A stretch of DNA of 64,000 bases from Kribbella steppae (GCF_004342025.1 NZ_SLWN01000004.1:536357-600356), one strand, 5' to 3'; numbered from the stretch's first letter, positions 42,520 to 51,840 are shown. Numbers and translations: made by a program. The notes: generated by a model not told the origin, from the sequence alone.

Positions 42520-43854
42520 ATGATTCTGATCGGTCGGAGCAAGTGGGTGCCACCCCGCCGATGGAAGCTCTGGTCGTTGCCGCGTCCCGCGCTGAGCTAT
42601 GTGCTCGGCGTCGACGCTGTCGCAGTCATGATCACCGCCCTGGCTGTGGCCTCGACGGTCTCCGGCGCCCGTACCGGCGTCAGGCCGACCGAGTGGGTCG
42701 CCTTCGCGGTACTGACGGCCGCCTCGGTACTACACCTCGAGTCTGCCCGCGGAATCGAGCGCCGACGCGAGATGGCGGCGAACACTTCGCCGTACACCAA
42801 TCTGAAGAGCCTCTGGGTCTTCGCCGGGCTGCTGCTGCTCCCGCTCAGCCTGGTGATCGCACTGATCGTCGTCACCTACGGCTACTCCTGGATCCGGGTC
42901 TACGGACGGACCATCGCGCACCGCAAGGTGTTCTCGGCCTGCACGTTCATCCTGGCCAGTGCTGCCGCTGCCGGCGTACTGCGTGGTGGCGGCCTGCTCA
43001 CCGAGCCACGCGTGCCGACCGGGCCGTGGACGCTGCTGATCGTGGTCGGCGCCGCCGCGACCTGGTGGCTGGTGAACTTCGCGCTGGTGATCGGCGCGAT
43101 CCTGCTCTCCTCCCCTGACGCCACCGCCCGTGGCGCACTGGGAGACCTCGCCGACCAGCTCGTCGTGGTGGCCGGGCTCGGCCTCGGTGTGGCGGTTGCT
43201 GCACTGCAGGCGTCGTACCCGTGGGTGGTGCCGATCCTGATGGTGACGGTGCTGACGCTGCACCGCGACCTGCTGCTGCCGCAGTTCCAGCGGGCCGCAG
43301 GGACGGACATCAAGACCGGTCTGGCGACTCCGGCGTACTGGGCCAACGCCGTACCGGCTGAGCTGGCTCGTGCAGAGACACTGCGCAGCTCGGTCGGTCT
43401 GCTGATGCTGGACCTGGACAAGTTCAAGGAGATCAACGACACCTACGGCCACCCGGCTGGGGACCAGGCGCTACGTGCAGTCGGTGAGAGCGTGCGTGCC
43501 GAGGTCCGGCAGGGTGATCTGGTCGCACGAGTCGGTGGAGACGAGCTGGCCGTGCTGCTGCCTGGCGCCTCGGAGGGTGAGGTGCTGGAGGTGGCCGAGC
43601 GGATCCGGGACCGGCTCAGCACACTCAGCGTGTCAGTGGATACCGCTATGGCTACTACTGCGGTGATCACCGGCGTACCGGCGTCGTTCGGTGCCGCGGT
43701 GTACCCGGACGTCGCGGACACCATGGACCAACTGGTCCTCGCGGCCGACAACGCACTGCTCAGCGCGAAGCGGGACGGGCGCAACCGGATCGTCACGGCC
43801 CGTCCCGACCCGCCTGCCGTCACCGACCACGCGGACCAGCCGGTCGGCGACTAG
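42520..43854 (+). CDS. Membrane diguanylate cyclase (GGDEL)
   Basis: 444 residues. Residues 25-265 hold seven or more hydrophobic segments (a MASE-like sensor). The C-terminal GGDEF domain starts at TDIKTGLATPAYW and carries LLMLDLDKFKEINDTYGHPA and the active-site variant GGDEL near residue 340. An allosteric I-site RQGD lies five residues before it. It should synthesise cyclic di-GMP and be product-inhibited. Divergent from the repeat-peptide gene across 121 bp with TACTAT as a possible -10. Its stop lies in a 29-bp tandem duplication. Confidence 0.9.
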   Translation: MILIGRSKWVPPRRWKLWSLPRPALSYVLGVDAVAVMITALAVASTVSGARTGVRPTEWVAFAVLTAASVLHLESARGIERRREMAANTSPYTNLKSLWVFAGLLLLPLSLVIALIVVTYGYSWIRVYGRTIAHRKVFSACTFILASAAAAGVLRGGGLLTEPRVPTGPWTLLIVVGAAATWWLVNFALVIGAILLSSPDATARGALGDLADQLVVVAGLGLGVAVAALQASYPWVVPILMVTVLTLHRDLLLPQFQRAAGTDIKTGLATPAYWANAVPAELARAETLRSSVGLLMLDLDKFKEINDTYGHPAGDQALRAVGESVRAEVRQGDLVARVGGDELAVLLPGASEGEVLEVAERIRDRLSTLSVSVDTAMATTAVITGVPASFGAAVYPDVADTMDQLVLAADNALLSAKRDGRNRIVTARPDPPAVTDHADQPVGD

Positions 43855-43906
43855 CTGACCCGGATCAGGGCCTTGCCGACTAGCTGACCCGGATCAGGGC
43901 CTTGCC
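43849..43906. repeat. Exact 29-bp tandem duplication at a convergent gene junction
   Basis: GACTAGCTGACCCGGATCAG and the following GGCCTTGCC occur at 43849-43877 and again at 43878-43906. Copy one contains the stop of the cyclase; copy two contains the stop and last codons of the oxidoreductase. Confidence 0.9.
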
Positions 43907-44854
43907 GAGCAGTGTGCGCTGCTCTAGCGCGGTGTGGGCGTCGGCGACGTGGTCGAGGTCGTAGACCTGGTCCACCACGGGTTTGAGGTCCCCGGCGACG
44001 GCTCTGGCGATCACATCGGCGCCTGTGATCGTCGTACTGGTGGTGTCGGCTCTGAGGTCGTTGATTCCCTTCACCGTGATCCCACGTCGTTCGGCGTCAT
44101 CGGCGTCGTACGCCGCGAAGCCTCCGCTCGGGGCGCCGTGTGCGGAGAACCAGCCGCCGTCCTTGACGACCGTGAACGCGGTCGCGCCGAGCTGACCGCC
44201 GGCGCCTTCGAAGACGATGTCGGCACCGTCGTTGTTCGTTGCCTCGAGCACCAACTTCTCCCAGCCGGGCTTCGAGTAGTCGATCACGACGTCCGCGCCC
44301 TGCGCCTTGCTGAGGTCGAGTTTCGCCTGCCCGCGGGCGGCCGCGATGACGTGTGCGCCGGCCTTGTGAGCGAGCTGGGTCAGGAGCAGGCCCATCCCGC
44401 CCGCGGACGCGGTGACGAGCACCTCTTTGCCCTGCATCGGCGGAGCGAGGTCCTCCAGCATCAGTGCGGTGAAGCCGTCGCCGAAGACCGCGATCGCCGT
44501 CTCGAGGTTGAGTTCGGCCGGGATCTCGACGAGACCGGCGACGCTGGCCCGGGCGAGTTCGGCGTGCGCGCCGAAGCCGGCTGCCCGACCGAGAACGGTC
44601 TTGCCGATCCAGTCGGTCGACACGTCCGGGCCGACCTCACGGACGGTGCCGGCGAGTGAACCGCCTGGCACGTAAGGCGGATTCACGTCGAAGAACTGGC
44701 TGTGCTGGCCCTGCCTGATGGCCGTCTCGACGAAGATGATGTCGGCGACCGCGACCTCGATCACGACCTCACCGGCGCCCGGCTCGGGGTCGGGCCAGTC
44801 CTGGGTCTTGATCACGTCGGGGGTGCCGAACTCGGTGACCACTGCTGCACGCAT
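43880..44854 (-). CDS. Zinc-free quinone oxidoreductase (NADPH:quinone reductase family)
   Basis: 324 residues from ATG 44854 with AAGGAG 7 nt upstream. The MDR fold is clear: MRAAVVTEFGTPDVIKTQDW at the start and the cofactor motif VTASAGGMGLLLTQLAHKAG near residue 148. The zinc-ligand cysteines of alcohol dehydrogenases are absent, so it is the QOR type, which reduces quinones or enones with NADPH. Its last ten codons are duplicated just past its stop. Confidence 0.9.
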   Translation of the reverse strand: MRAAVVTEFGTPDVIKTQDWPDPEPGAGEVVIEVAVADIIFVETAIRQGQHSQFFDVNPPYVPGGSLAGTVREVGPDVSTDWIGKTVLGRAAGFGAHAELARASVAGLVEIPAELNLETAIAVFGDGFTALMLEDLAPPMQGKEVLVTASAGGMGLLLTQLAHKAGAHVIAAARGQAKLDLSKAQGADVVIDYSKPGWEKLVLEATNNDGADIVFEGAGGQLGATAFTVVKDGGWFSAHGAPSGGFAAYDADDAERRGITVKGINDLRADTTSTTITGADVIARAVAGDLKPVVDQVYDLDHVADAHTALEQRTLLGKALIRVS

Positions 44855-44926
44855 ATCTGCTCCTTCAGGGTTCTCGGGTTCCTACGAGGCTGCAACCTCA
44901 ACTGGAGTTCAGGTCAAGTCGGGCAG

Positions 44927-44935
44927 TTGTCCACA
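44927..44935. promoter_or_regulatory. DnaA-box-like TTGTCCACA
   Basis: Matches the Streptomyces-type DnaA box; lies in the 134-bp space between divergent genes, 54 bp before the SNF2 start. Confidence 0.35.
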
Positions 44936-44975
44936 GGTGCTTGGTGATGGGCGGGAATCTGTCGGCGGTCCGGCG

Positions 44976-44981
44976 TACTGT
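44976..44981 (+). promoter_or_regulatory. -10 box TACTGT, leaderless promoter
   Basis: TACTGT ends 7 nt before ATG 44989. This favours 44989 over the ATG at 44947 as the SNF2 start. Confidence 0.5.
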
Positions 44982-44988
44982 GCAGGGC

Positions 44989-47853
44989 ATGTTCGACGCC
45001 GTCTTCGTGCCAGCCGACCCGCCGCGAGCGGGCCGGCTGGCGCTGTACGGCGACCTCGCGGCAGCCGGCGAGGTCGCCGACGAGACGGTGGAGCTCGTGC
45101 TGCCGAAGGGTTCGCAGGTACGGCGGACGACGGTGCCGGCGCGGTTGCTGACCGTCTCGCAGGTCCTCGATCGGCTGGGATCCGATGCGGTTGACGGCTC
45201 CGAGAGCTGGGCAGCGTGGCGGGCAGCTGCGCTGGCCGGGTTGGGGTTGATCGCGCGTGGACGACTCGTGCCGGACCGCAGCCCCAGTGGGTACGGCGCT
45301 TGGCGGGTGGCGCCGCTGGATCCGCTGGACCGGGGCTGGTTGAGGAACCTCGGTGCGGCGATGTCGCCGTACGCGCACGCCTTGCCGATCGAGGGGACGC
45401 GACCGGTGCGGCTGGTCGATCCGGAGCAGTTGGTGCGGGCGTTCTGGGATGCGATCGCGGACACTCTGGTGCGGACGCCGGCCGCGACGGTCGCCGTGCG
45501 GGCCGGTGCGGCGGCGTTCGCCTCGGTGGATTCGGTCGAGGTGACGGGGTCGACCGCGTGGCTGGAGGAGACCGCGCAGAGCGAGGCGGCTGGTGCGCGG
45601 TTGGTGCTGCGGATCGAGCCCCCGGAGGAAGAGGCCGACTTCAGGGCTGTTTTGCAGTTGCGCAGCGGGGTGGATCCCAGCCTGTTGGTGGACGTCGAGG
45701 ACGTCTGGAGTGCGCCGGCCGCCGTGCTCGCTGCGCTGGGCGAGCGGGCGGAGACCGATCTGCTGCTGGCGCTGCGGCGTGGGGCTCGGGTGTGGCCGCC
45801 GCTGGGTGCCGCGTTGCGGGATGCGGCTCCCTCGGAGGTCGGGGTCGACGATCAGGCTCTGGAGGAGTTGGCCGAGGGCAGTACGGCGTTGGAGGGCGCC
45901 GGGATCGAGGTGCTCTGGCCGACTGAGCTGTTCGCCGGTGAGTTGGCTGTGCGTGGGACGGTCGCGACGCCGACACCTGGAGCGGTGACCGGGCCGGACT
46001 TCAACTTGAACGAGTTAGTGGCTTTCCGGTGGCGGCCGACGCTGGACGGGCAGGAACTGACCGAGCAGGAGGTGGCGGCGCTCGCGGAGGCGAAGCGACC
46101 GATGATCCGGATGCGCGGGCGGTGGGTGCGGGTCGACCACGATCTCGTCCGGAAGCTGCGCCGCGGCGGCACGCGGAAGCTGACCGGCGCGGAGGCGCTC
46201 GGCGCGGCGTTGACCGGGACGATCGAGGTCGACGGCGAGCTGGTCGCCTTCGATGCGAATGGATCGCTGGCGTCGATGCTCGCGCGGTTGCGAGCAGCCG
46301 AGGACCCTGCGCCGTTCGAGCAGCCGGTCGGGTTGCAGGCGACGCTGCGCGAGTATCAGCGGCGGGGTGTCGCGTGGATGGCGCAACTCGCGCATCTCGG
46401 TCTGGGTGGATGTCTCGCGGACGACATGGGTCTGGGCAAGACGATCCAGGTGATCGCGCTGCATCTCCAGCTGCGGGGCCGCGGTCCGACGTTGGTGGTC
46501 TGCCCGTCGACACTGCTCGGGACGTGGGAGCGGGAGTTCGCGCGATTCGCGCCAGACGTGCCGACGCGGCGGTATCACGGTGCCGGGCGGACGCTGAGCG
46601 ATCTCACGCCGGACGAGGTCGTGCTGACGACCTACGGCGTGGTGCGGCAGGACCATCGTGTGCTCGGCGAGGTGTTCTGGGGTCTCGCGGTCGCGGACGA
46701 GGCACAACATGCGAAGAACCCGTTGTCCAGAACGGCGCGGGCGTTGAGGACGTTGCCGTCAGCAACCAGGATCGCGTTGACCGGGACGCCGGTGGAGAAC
46801 CGGTTGTCGGAGCTGTGGTCGATCCTGGACTGGGCGGCACCGGGGTTGCTGGGGACGCTGGATCGGTTCCGGCACGATGTCGCCGTACCGGTGGAGCGGT
46901 ATCACGACGAGGAGGCGACCGCTCGGCTCGCGCGGGTGACCCGGCCGTTCCTGTTGCGACGGAAGAAGAGTGATCCGGGGATCGCGCCGGAGTTGCCGCA
47001 GAAGACCGAGCACGATGTCGTCGTACCGCTCACCGTGGAGCAGGCCACGCTGTACCAGGCCGTCGCCAAGGAGACGCTGGCGAAGATCGAGTCGGCCGAG
47101 GGGATCGCGCGGCGCGGACTGGTGCTCAGCTTACTGACGCAGTTGAAGCAGGTGTGCAACCATCCAGCGCAGTTCCTGCACGAGCCGGGTCCGCTGGAGC
47201 GTCGTTCGGGCAAGCTGGCCGCGCTGGACGAACTGCTCGACGTGATCCTGGCCGAGGGCGAGTCGGTGCTGATCTTCAGCCAGTACGTCGAGATGTGCCG
47301 GCTGATCGAGGCACACCTGGCGGCGCGGCGGATCAAGACGTTGTTCCTGCACGGCGGGATCGGGGTGCGGAAGCGGGAGCAGTTGGTCGCGGAGTTCCAG
47401 GCCGGTGAGGCACAGGTGTTCCTGCTGTCGTTGAAGGCCGGCGGGGTTGGACTGACGCTCACGCGTGCGACGCATGTGGTGCACTACGACCGCTGGTGGA
47501 ATCCGGCCGTCGAGGATCAGGCCACCGACCGCGCCTATCGGATCGGTCAAGACCGGCCGGTCCAGGTGCACCGCCTGGTCACCGAGAACACATTGGAAGA
47601 CCGGATCTCCACCGTGATCGCGAGTAAGCGCGACCTCGCTGACGCAGTGGTCGGGTCGGGCGAGGCTTGGTTGAGTGAGCTGTCGGATTCTGAGCTGACT
47701 GAGCTCGTCGAGCTGTCGACCGGGCCGGTGAAGTCGGGCTCGGCGAGCGCCTACAACCCTTCTGCCGTTGGGAAATCGTCGCCTGCCGCCGGGAGTTCCT
47801 CCGCTGCCGTTGGGGGATCCTCGGCTGCTGTTGGAGGTGAGGAGGATGAATGA
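44989..47853 (+). CDS. SNF2-family DEAD/DEAH helicase
   Basis: 954 residues from ATG 44989 (leaderless -10 spacing). An N-terminal region of about 440 residues (SNF2-associated bacterial domain) precedes the ATPase: motif I DDMGLGKTIQVIALH near residue 480, DEAQ box VADEAQHAKNP near 568, then the second RecA lobe with LLSLKAGGVGLTLTRATHVV and ATDRAYRIGQDRPVQVHRLV. Such Swi2/Snf2 ATPases remodel protein-DNA complexes or repair DNA. Its stop overlaps by 8 nt the next gene, a SWIM zinc-finger protein, a pairing that recurs in actinobacteria. Confidence 0.92.
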   Translation: MFDAVFVPADPPRAGRLALYGDLAAAGEVADETVELVLPKGSQVRRTTVPARLLTVSQVLDRLGSDAVDGSESWAAWRAAALAGLGLIARGRLVPDRSPSGYGAWRVAPLDPLDRGWLRNLGAAMSPYAHALPIEGTRPVRLVDPEQLVRAFWDAIADTLVRTPAATVAVRAGAAAFASVDSVEVTGSTAWLEETAQSEAAGARLVLRIEPPEEEADFRAVLQLRSGVDPSLLVDVEDVWSAPAAVLAALGERAETDLLLALRRGARVWPPLGAALRDAAPSEVGVDDQALEELAEGSTALEGAGIEVLWPTELFAGELAVRGTVATPTPGAVTGPDFNLNELVAFRWRPTLDGQELTEQEVAALAEAKRPMIRMRGRWVRVDHDLVRKLRRGGTRKLTGAEALGAALTGTIEVDGELVAFDANGSLASMLARLRAAEDPAPFEQPVGLQATLREYQRRGVAWMAQLAHLGLGGCLADDMGLGKTIQVIALHLQLRGRGPTLVVCPSTLLGTWEREFARFAPDVPTRRYHGAGRTLSDLTPDEVVLTTYGVVRQDHRVLGEVFWGLAVADEAQHAKNPLSRTARALRTLPSATRIALTGTPVENRLSELWSILDWAAPGLLGTLDRFRHDVAVPVERYHDEEATARLARVTRPFLLRRKKSDPGIAPELPQKTEHDVVVPLTVEQATLYQAVAKETLAKIESAEGIARRGLVLSLLTQLKQVCNHPAQFLHEPGPLERRSGKLAALDELLDVILAEGESVLIFSQYVEMCRLIEAHLAARRIKTLFLHGGIGVRKREQLVAEFQAGEAQVFLLSLKAGGVGLTLTRATHVVHYDRWWNPAVEDQATDRAYRIGQDRPVQVHRLVTENTLEDRISTVIASKRDLADAVVGSGEAWLSELSDSELTELVELSTGPVKSGSASAYNPSAVGKSSPAAGSSSAAVGGSSAAVGGEEDE

Positions 47854-49198
47854 GCGGGTGCCGTGGCAGGGGTGGCGGCGGAAAGGTGACGATGCCGGGC
47901 TGCCTGCGGCCAAGGGGGCTGGGAGCCGGCGGCCGTTCGGGGCGACGTGGTGGGGACGCGCATGGTTGGAGGCGTTGGAGCAGCGGGCTCGGCTGGATCC
48001 GAATCGGCTGGCGCGTGGGCGCTCGTACGCTCGGCGCGGGAGTGTGCTGGAGCTGACGGTTGCACCTGGTGAGGTCGAGGCCGTGGTGCAGGGCAGTCGC
48101 GTCACGCCGTACCAGGTGACGGTCCGGATCCGCGCCTTCACGACCGCCGAGTGGGACGCCGTACTCGACGTGGTCGCCGCTCAGATCGGTCGGGTCGCAG
48201 CACTGCTTGACGGCGAGCTACCACCCGAGGTCATCGACGACGTACACGCTGCCGGGCTGGACCTGCTCCCAGGCGCCGGCGAGGTCTTGACCAACTGCAG
48301 TTGCCCGGACTTCGCCGTACCGTGCAAACACTCAGCCGCCGTCTGCTACCTGGTCGCGGACGCCCTGGACGACGATCCGTTCTCCTTGTTGCTGCTCCGA
48401 GGCCGCCGCCGCGACGAACTCCTCTCCGCCCTACGCTCCCGCCGCTCCACACCAGGAGCCGCCCCCGGCACTCCACCCCGCCAACCCCCACCCCCAGGCG
48501 TCCCCGCCAAGAAGGCCTTCGCCCGCCACCTCACCCCCACCCCCGGGACCACAAGCGCTCCCGCAAGCGTTTCGGGCCAGGTTCCTACACCCGCTCCCGC
48601 TCCCGCTCCCGCGCTTGCGCCTGCGCCCGCGCCCGCGACGTCCTCCGCGACTGCGGTCGTGCCTGTGCCACCTCGGCCGATGGGGGCGCCTGGGGTGCCT
48701 GCGGCTGTTCAGGCTTTGGACCCGCCACGCTCCTCGGGCGTCGACGTACGCGATCTGGTCGCCCTCGCCACCGACGCAGCACGCCGAGCCTGGGAACTCG
48801 CCTCCGGCGACGGTGACGGCGGCCTCCACCTCACCTTCGACCAGGACCTGGCCCGCCGCGCCTCCCTGCTCCTGGGCACCCCCGAGCTAGCCGACCTGGC
48901 CCACCGAGCTGGCATCCCCGCCCGCCAACTCACCAGCTGGGCCGTGGCCTGGCGCGAAGGTGGCCCCGGCGGCCTCGCAGCCGCCGTAGACACCCCAACC
49001 GACGTCGACGAGGCTGCGCTCGCCGAGGCCCTCGCAGCCCTGCCTGGCGCCGATATCCACGCCAACCGAGTAACCGCCGGCAAGACCCAACTCCGCCTAG
49101 GCGTCGACGGCCTCTGGTACCGCTTCGACCAGCACTTCAACGACTGGACCCTGACCCGCCCACCCTCCCCCGACCCCCAAGACCTCCTCACGAACTAG
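47846..49198 (+). CDS. SWIM zinc-finger protein
   Basis: 450 residues from ATG 47846 (GGAGGTGAGGAGG upstream). The SWIM motif CSCPDFAVPCKHSAAVCY lies near residues 150-168, giving C-x-C and C-x-H zinc ligands. Before it are WWGRAWLEALE and ARGRSYARRGSVLEL, typical of SWIM proteins linked to SNF2 helicases. After it is a long Pro/Ala linker (tandem Ala-Pro), then a helical domain ending in a wHTH-like segment. It probably targets the helicase encoded upstream. Confidence 0.9.
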   Translation: MNERVPWQGWRRKGDDAGLPAAKGAGSRRPFGATWWGRAWLEALEQRARLDPNRLARGRSYARRGSVLELTVAPGEVEAVVQGSRVTPYQVTVRIRAFTTAEWDAVLDVVAAQIGRVAALLDGELPPEVIDDVHAAGLDLLPGAGEVLTNCSCPDFAVPCKHSAAVCYLVADALDDDPFSLLLLRGRRRDELLSALRSRRSTPGAAPGTPPRQPPPPGVPAKKAFARHLTPTPGTTSAPASVSGQVPTPAPAPAPALAPAPAPATSSATAVVPVPPRPMGAPGVPAAVQALDPPRSSGVDVRDLVALATDAARRAWELASGDGDGGLHLTFDQDLARRASLLLGTPELADLAHRAGIPARQLTSWAVAWREGGPGGLAAAVDTPTDVDEAALAEALAALPGADIHANRVTAGKTQLRLGVDGLWYRFDQHFNDWTLTRPPSPDPQDLLTN

Positions 49199-49261
49199 CC
49201 CGACGCCTGATCCCCGTCGTCATGCTCGCGCGGGCGATCGAACCTGCTGACGAGCGCTGAC

Positions 49262-49618
49262 TCACTCGGCTCGGGCGGCGACGAAGGCCTGGGTGAGACG
49301 GGTGATGAGGTTGTACGGGATGGGCTTGGCCAGGGGGAACTTGAGGGTGCCTTTGCCTGAGCGGTAGGGCTCGATCTCGGCGGCGAGGTCGTCGTCGACG
49401 GGCGGGATCGGGTAGACGGAGATGTGTTCCTTCCAGCCGCTGAAGTACATCAGCGCCTTGCCATCGAGAGTGACGGCGGGGATCTGGTAGCTGATCTTCT
49501 CCCCCGCGTCCGGGACGACCGCGCGGATAGTACGCCGTACCTCCTGCAGCACCTCCTGGACGTCGGCCGGGAAGGAGCCGATGTACTCGTCCACGCTCGC
49601 GAACTTGTTCTCCGCCAT
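49262..49618 (-). CDS. DUF1801 family protein
   Basis: 118 residues from ATG 49618. The segment VQEVLQEVRRTIRAVVPDAG followed by KISYQIPAVTLDGKALMYFS matches the DUF1801/YdhG fold (iron-chaperone-like, as in Bacillus frataxin homologue Fra). The true function is uncertain. Single gene, same strand as the GDSL hydrolase. Confidence 0.8.
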   Translation of the reverse strand: MAENKFASVDEYIGSFPADVQEVLQEVRRTIRAVVPDAGEKISYQIPAVTLDGKALMYFSGWKEHISVYPIPPVDDDLAAEIEPYRSGKGTLKFPLAKPIPYNLITRLTQAFVAARAE

Positions 49619-49659
49619 ACAGACCATCCTGACGACGGCCGCCGTACCCGAGCAAGCTC

Positions 49660-50637
49660 CTATCGGCGGCGGAGCCTGGTGTGGGTTTCGAGGACAGTGA
49701 TGAGGTGGTCGGCGATCTTGACGTGGCCGGGGACGGAGGGGTGGACGCCGTCGGTGGTGTCGGCCTCGGTGATCCAGCCGGTGGAGTCGACCAGGACGAG
49801 GTTGGGATCGTCGAGCGACTTGACCGCGGTCGTAATCGCGTCGGCGTGCTTGCCGCTGAACGGAGTGAGCGACACGATCGTGGCTCCCGGGTACGCCGAC
49901 CGCACCCGCGTCACGAAGTCGGCGTACTGCTCCGGCTCCAAAGTCTCGTCGTTCACGCCGAGGTTGACCACGACCACATCGGACGGCTCCACCCGCTCGG
50001 CCGGCGACCCGGCGAAGTTCCAGCCGAACGACTCCACGCCCGGCGGTACGTCGCCGTTGCCCGGCCGGAGGATGCCCTGCCGCCCGAAGCCGACCTGGTA
50101 CGAGGTGGCGCCGAAGGCGCGCGCGGTCAGATACGCGTATGACGTCGTACCGTCGGCGCCGTCGGACTCCGGATGGGCGCTGAGCGCGCGAACGCCCTGC
50201 GTGATCGAGTCGCCATAGAACTCGAGCCGCGGACCACCCGGCCGACCGCTGAGCCGCAGCCGGGTGTTGACGTCCAGCAGGAGTCCCGCGAACACGACCG
50301 CGCACTCGAACGGCGGATTCCACCGGTTGACGTGCTCGTTGACGTCCTTGACCACGACCTCGACCTGATGACGGCCGTCCGGCGCGGACAGCTCGATCAC
50401 CGCGTCCTCGATCAGGTGCAGCGCCGGCTCACCGTCGTCGATCGTGATCCACAGGTGTGGCGCGACGGTGAGTCCGGTCGTGTCGAAGAGCAGCTGCAGC
50501 CGCTCACCCGCGAAGGAGAACGAGATCCGCGAGCCTGAGTTGACGGTGATCGCCACCCCCGGCTCGTGACCCCACTGGCCTTCCAGGATGATGCGCGGAT
50601 CTCCAGGGGCGACGACCTCACCAGGCTCGAACGGCAC
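49660..50637 (-). CDS. GDSL-family esterase with N-terminal CE2-type domain
   Basis: 325 residues. An N-terminal beta-sandwich (residues 1-120) precedes the SGNH hydrolase core: nucleophile Ser in LEFYGDSITQGV near residue 140, oxyanion Gly in GFGRQGI, Asn in NLGVNDE and the catalytic Asp-x-x-His in DGVHPSVPGH near 300. This layout is that of carbohydrate esterase family 2 enzymes that deacetylate xylan or glucomannan. There is no signal peptide, so it may act on oligosaccharides inside the cell. Confidence 0.85.
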   Translation of the reverse strand: MPFEPGEVVAPGDPRIILEGQWGHEPGVAITVNSGSRISFSFAGERLQLLFDTTGLTVAPHLWITIDDGEPALHLIEDAVIELSAPDGRHQVEVVVKDVNEHVNRWNPPFECAVVFAGLLLDVNTRLRLSGRPGGPRLEFYGDSITQGVRALSAHPESDGADGTTSYAYLTARAFGATSYQVGFGRQGILRPGNGDVPPGVESFGWNFAGSPAERVEPSDVVVVNLGVNDETLEPEQYADFVTRVRSAYPGATIVSLTPFSGKHADAITTAVKSLDDPNLVLVDSTGWITEADTTDGVHPSVPGHVKIADHLITVLETHTRLRRR

Positions 50638-50682
50638 GTCTCACTCCTTGTCATTGGTGGCGGTGCAATTCTGCCTGGCCGG

Positions 50683-51489
50683 TCACCAACCTTCCTTCCG
50701 AGCCCGCGCTTCGAACAGCAGGATGCCGGCGGACAGCGCGACGTTGAGCGAGTCCGCCTGCCCGAGCATCGGGATCGACACCGCCTCGCAGCCCTGCTCA
50801 TGCCACGTCCTGGACAGCCCGCCGCCTTCGGACCCGACGACGAAGGCGGTCGGCCCGTCGTAGTCGGCGCTGCGGTAGCTGCCGGTGGCCGCCGGATCGG
50901 CGAGGTGGACGCGGAAGCGGTGATCGCGCAACCACGCGGCCGCTTGACCGATGTCGTCGAACTCCAGCACCGGAGTCGACAGGATGGTGCCGCGGCTGGC
51001 GGAGTAGACCGCCGGGTGGCTTGGCCGCGCACGTCGGCTGGTCAGGACGAGGCAGTCGGCTTTGGCTGCGTCGACCGTACGGATCAGGGTGCCGAGGTTG
51101 CCGGCGTACTCGACTCCGTCGGCGACCAGGACCAGCGACGAACTGGTGAACTTGAACGTCTGCGGTCGCCAGACGGGCAGCCGGACGATCGAGATCAGGC
51201 CGTCGGACCGGGTCTTGCGGGACAGACGGGTGAGCAGTTTCTCCGAGATGCGGTAGACCTCGGCGGCGCGCTCGGCGATCCGGTCGACGGCGTGCGTCGT
51301 ACCGGCCTCAGGGCACCAGAAGAAGGTGTCGATCGGGGTCTTGGTGGCGAGTAGGCGGTCGTGTTCCCAGTTGCCCTCGATCATGATCCGGCCGGGTGCG
51401 CCGTCCTTGCGGACGGAGAGCAGGTCACGGATGAGGGGATGCTGCGCGCCAATCGGGCGCGCTGGCGGGAACGCAGGGTGCACGGTCAT
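50683..51489 (-). CDS. TrmH/SpoU-family RNA 2'-O-methyltransferase
   Basis: 268 residues from ATG 51489 (CCGGAG upstream). The SPOUT knot motifs are complete: LVLVADGVEYAGNLGTLIRT (motif 1, Asn and Arg), AFVVGSEGGGLS (motif 2) and IPMLGQADSLNVALSAGILL (motif 3). The N-terminal domain is of the L30e-like RNA-binding type. rRNA or tRNA ribose methylation is likely; it resembles actinobacterial thiostrepton-resistance-type (TsnR) methyltransferases, which modify A1067 of 23S rRNA. The exact target is open. Confidence 0.88.
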   Translation of the reverse strand: MTVHPAFPPARPIGAQHPLIRDLLSVRKDGAPGRIMIEGNWEHDRLLATKTPIDTFFWCPEAGTTHAVDRIAERAAEVYRISEKLLTRLSRKTRSDGLISIVRLPVWRPQTFKFTSSSLVLVADGVEYAGNLGTLIRTVDAAKADCLVLTSRRARPSHPAVYSASRGTILSTPVLEFDDIGQAAAWLRDHRFRVHLADPAATGSYRSADYDGPTAFVVGSEGGGLSRTWHEQGCEAVSIPMLGQADSLNVALSAGILLFEARARKEGW

Positions 51490-51668
51490 GTGCAAGCTCC
51501 GGAAGGAGAGAATCAGCAAGCGCGCCGGGGACCCTGTGGTGGGTCCACGCCGGCGTGGCGAACGCCCGAAGGCGCCGTGGTCTGGACGCGGTCTACCTGG
51601 ACCGCATCAGCCAAGGATTCTCTTCACACTTCGGATGGTAGACAGGCGCCAATCAGCCCGTCATCCGG

Positions 51669-51840
51669 TTTTCCACAGGCGCAAAGCGACCTGCCGGTGC
51701 GCACCGCCCGACCCCCGTCCTCGCAGTTGTCCACAAGTCCAGGGCGGCAAGGTTTTGCGCACCACCCCACCGCCGTCTTGCACTTGTCCACAAGTCCAGG
51801 GCAGCCGGGTTTTGGTCTGTCGGTGTGGGTGGTTAGAGTC
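51669..51840. repeat. Three tandem ~57-bp repeats with DnaA-box-like 9-mers
   Basis: Boxes start at 51669 (TTTTCCACA), 51727 and 51784 (both TTGTCCACA), spaced 58 and 57 bp. Copies two and three share TTGTCCACAAGTCCAGGGC and end with GGTTTTG; copies one and two share GCGCACC-N-CCC. The array fills much of the 405-bp gap between the methyltransferase and the condensin-like operon, just before a TAGAGT -10 candidate at 51829. Confidence 0.75.
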
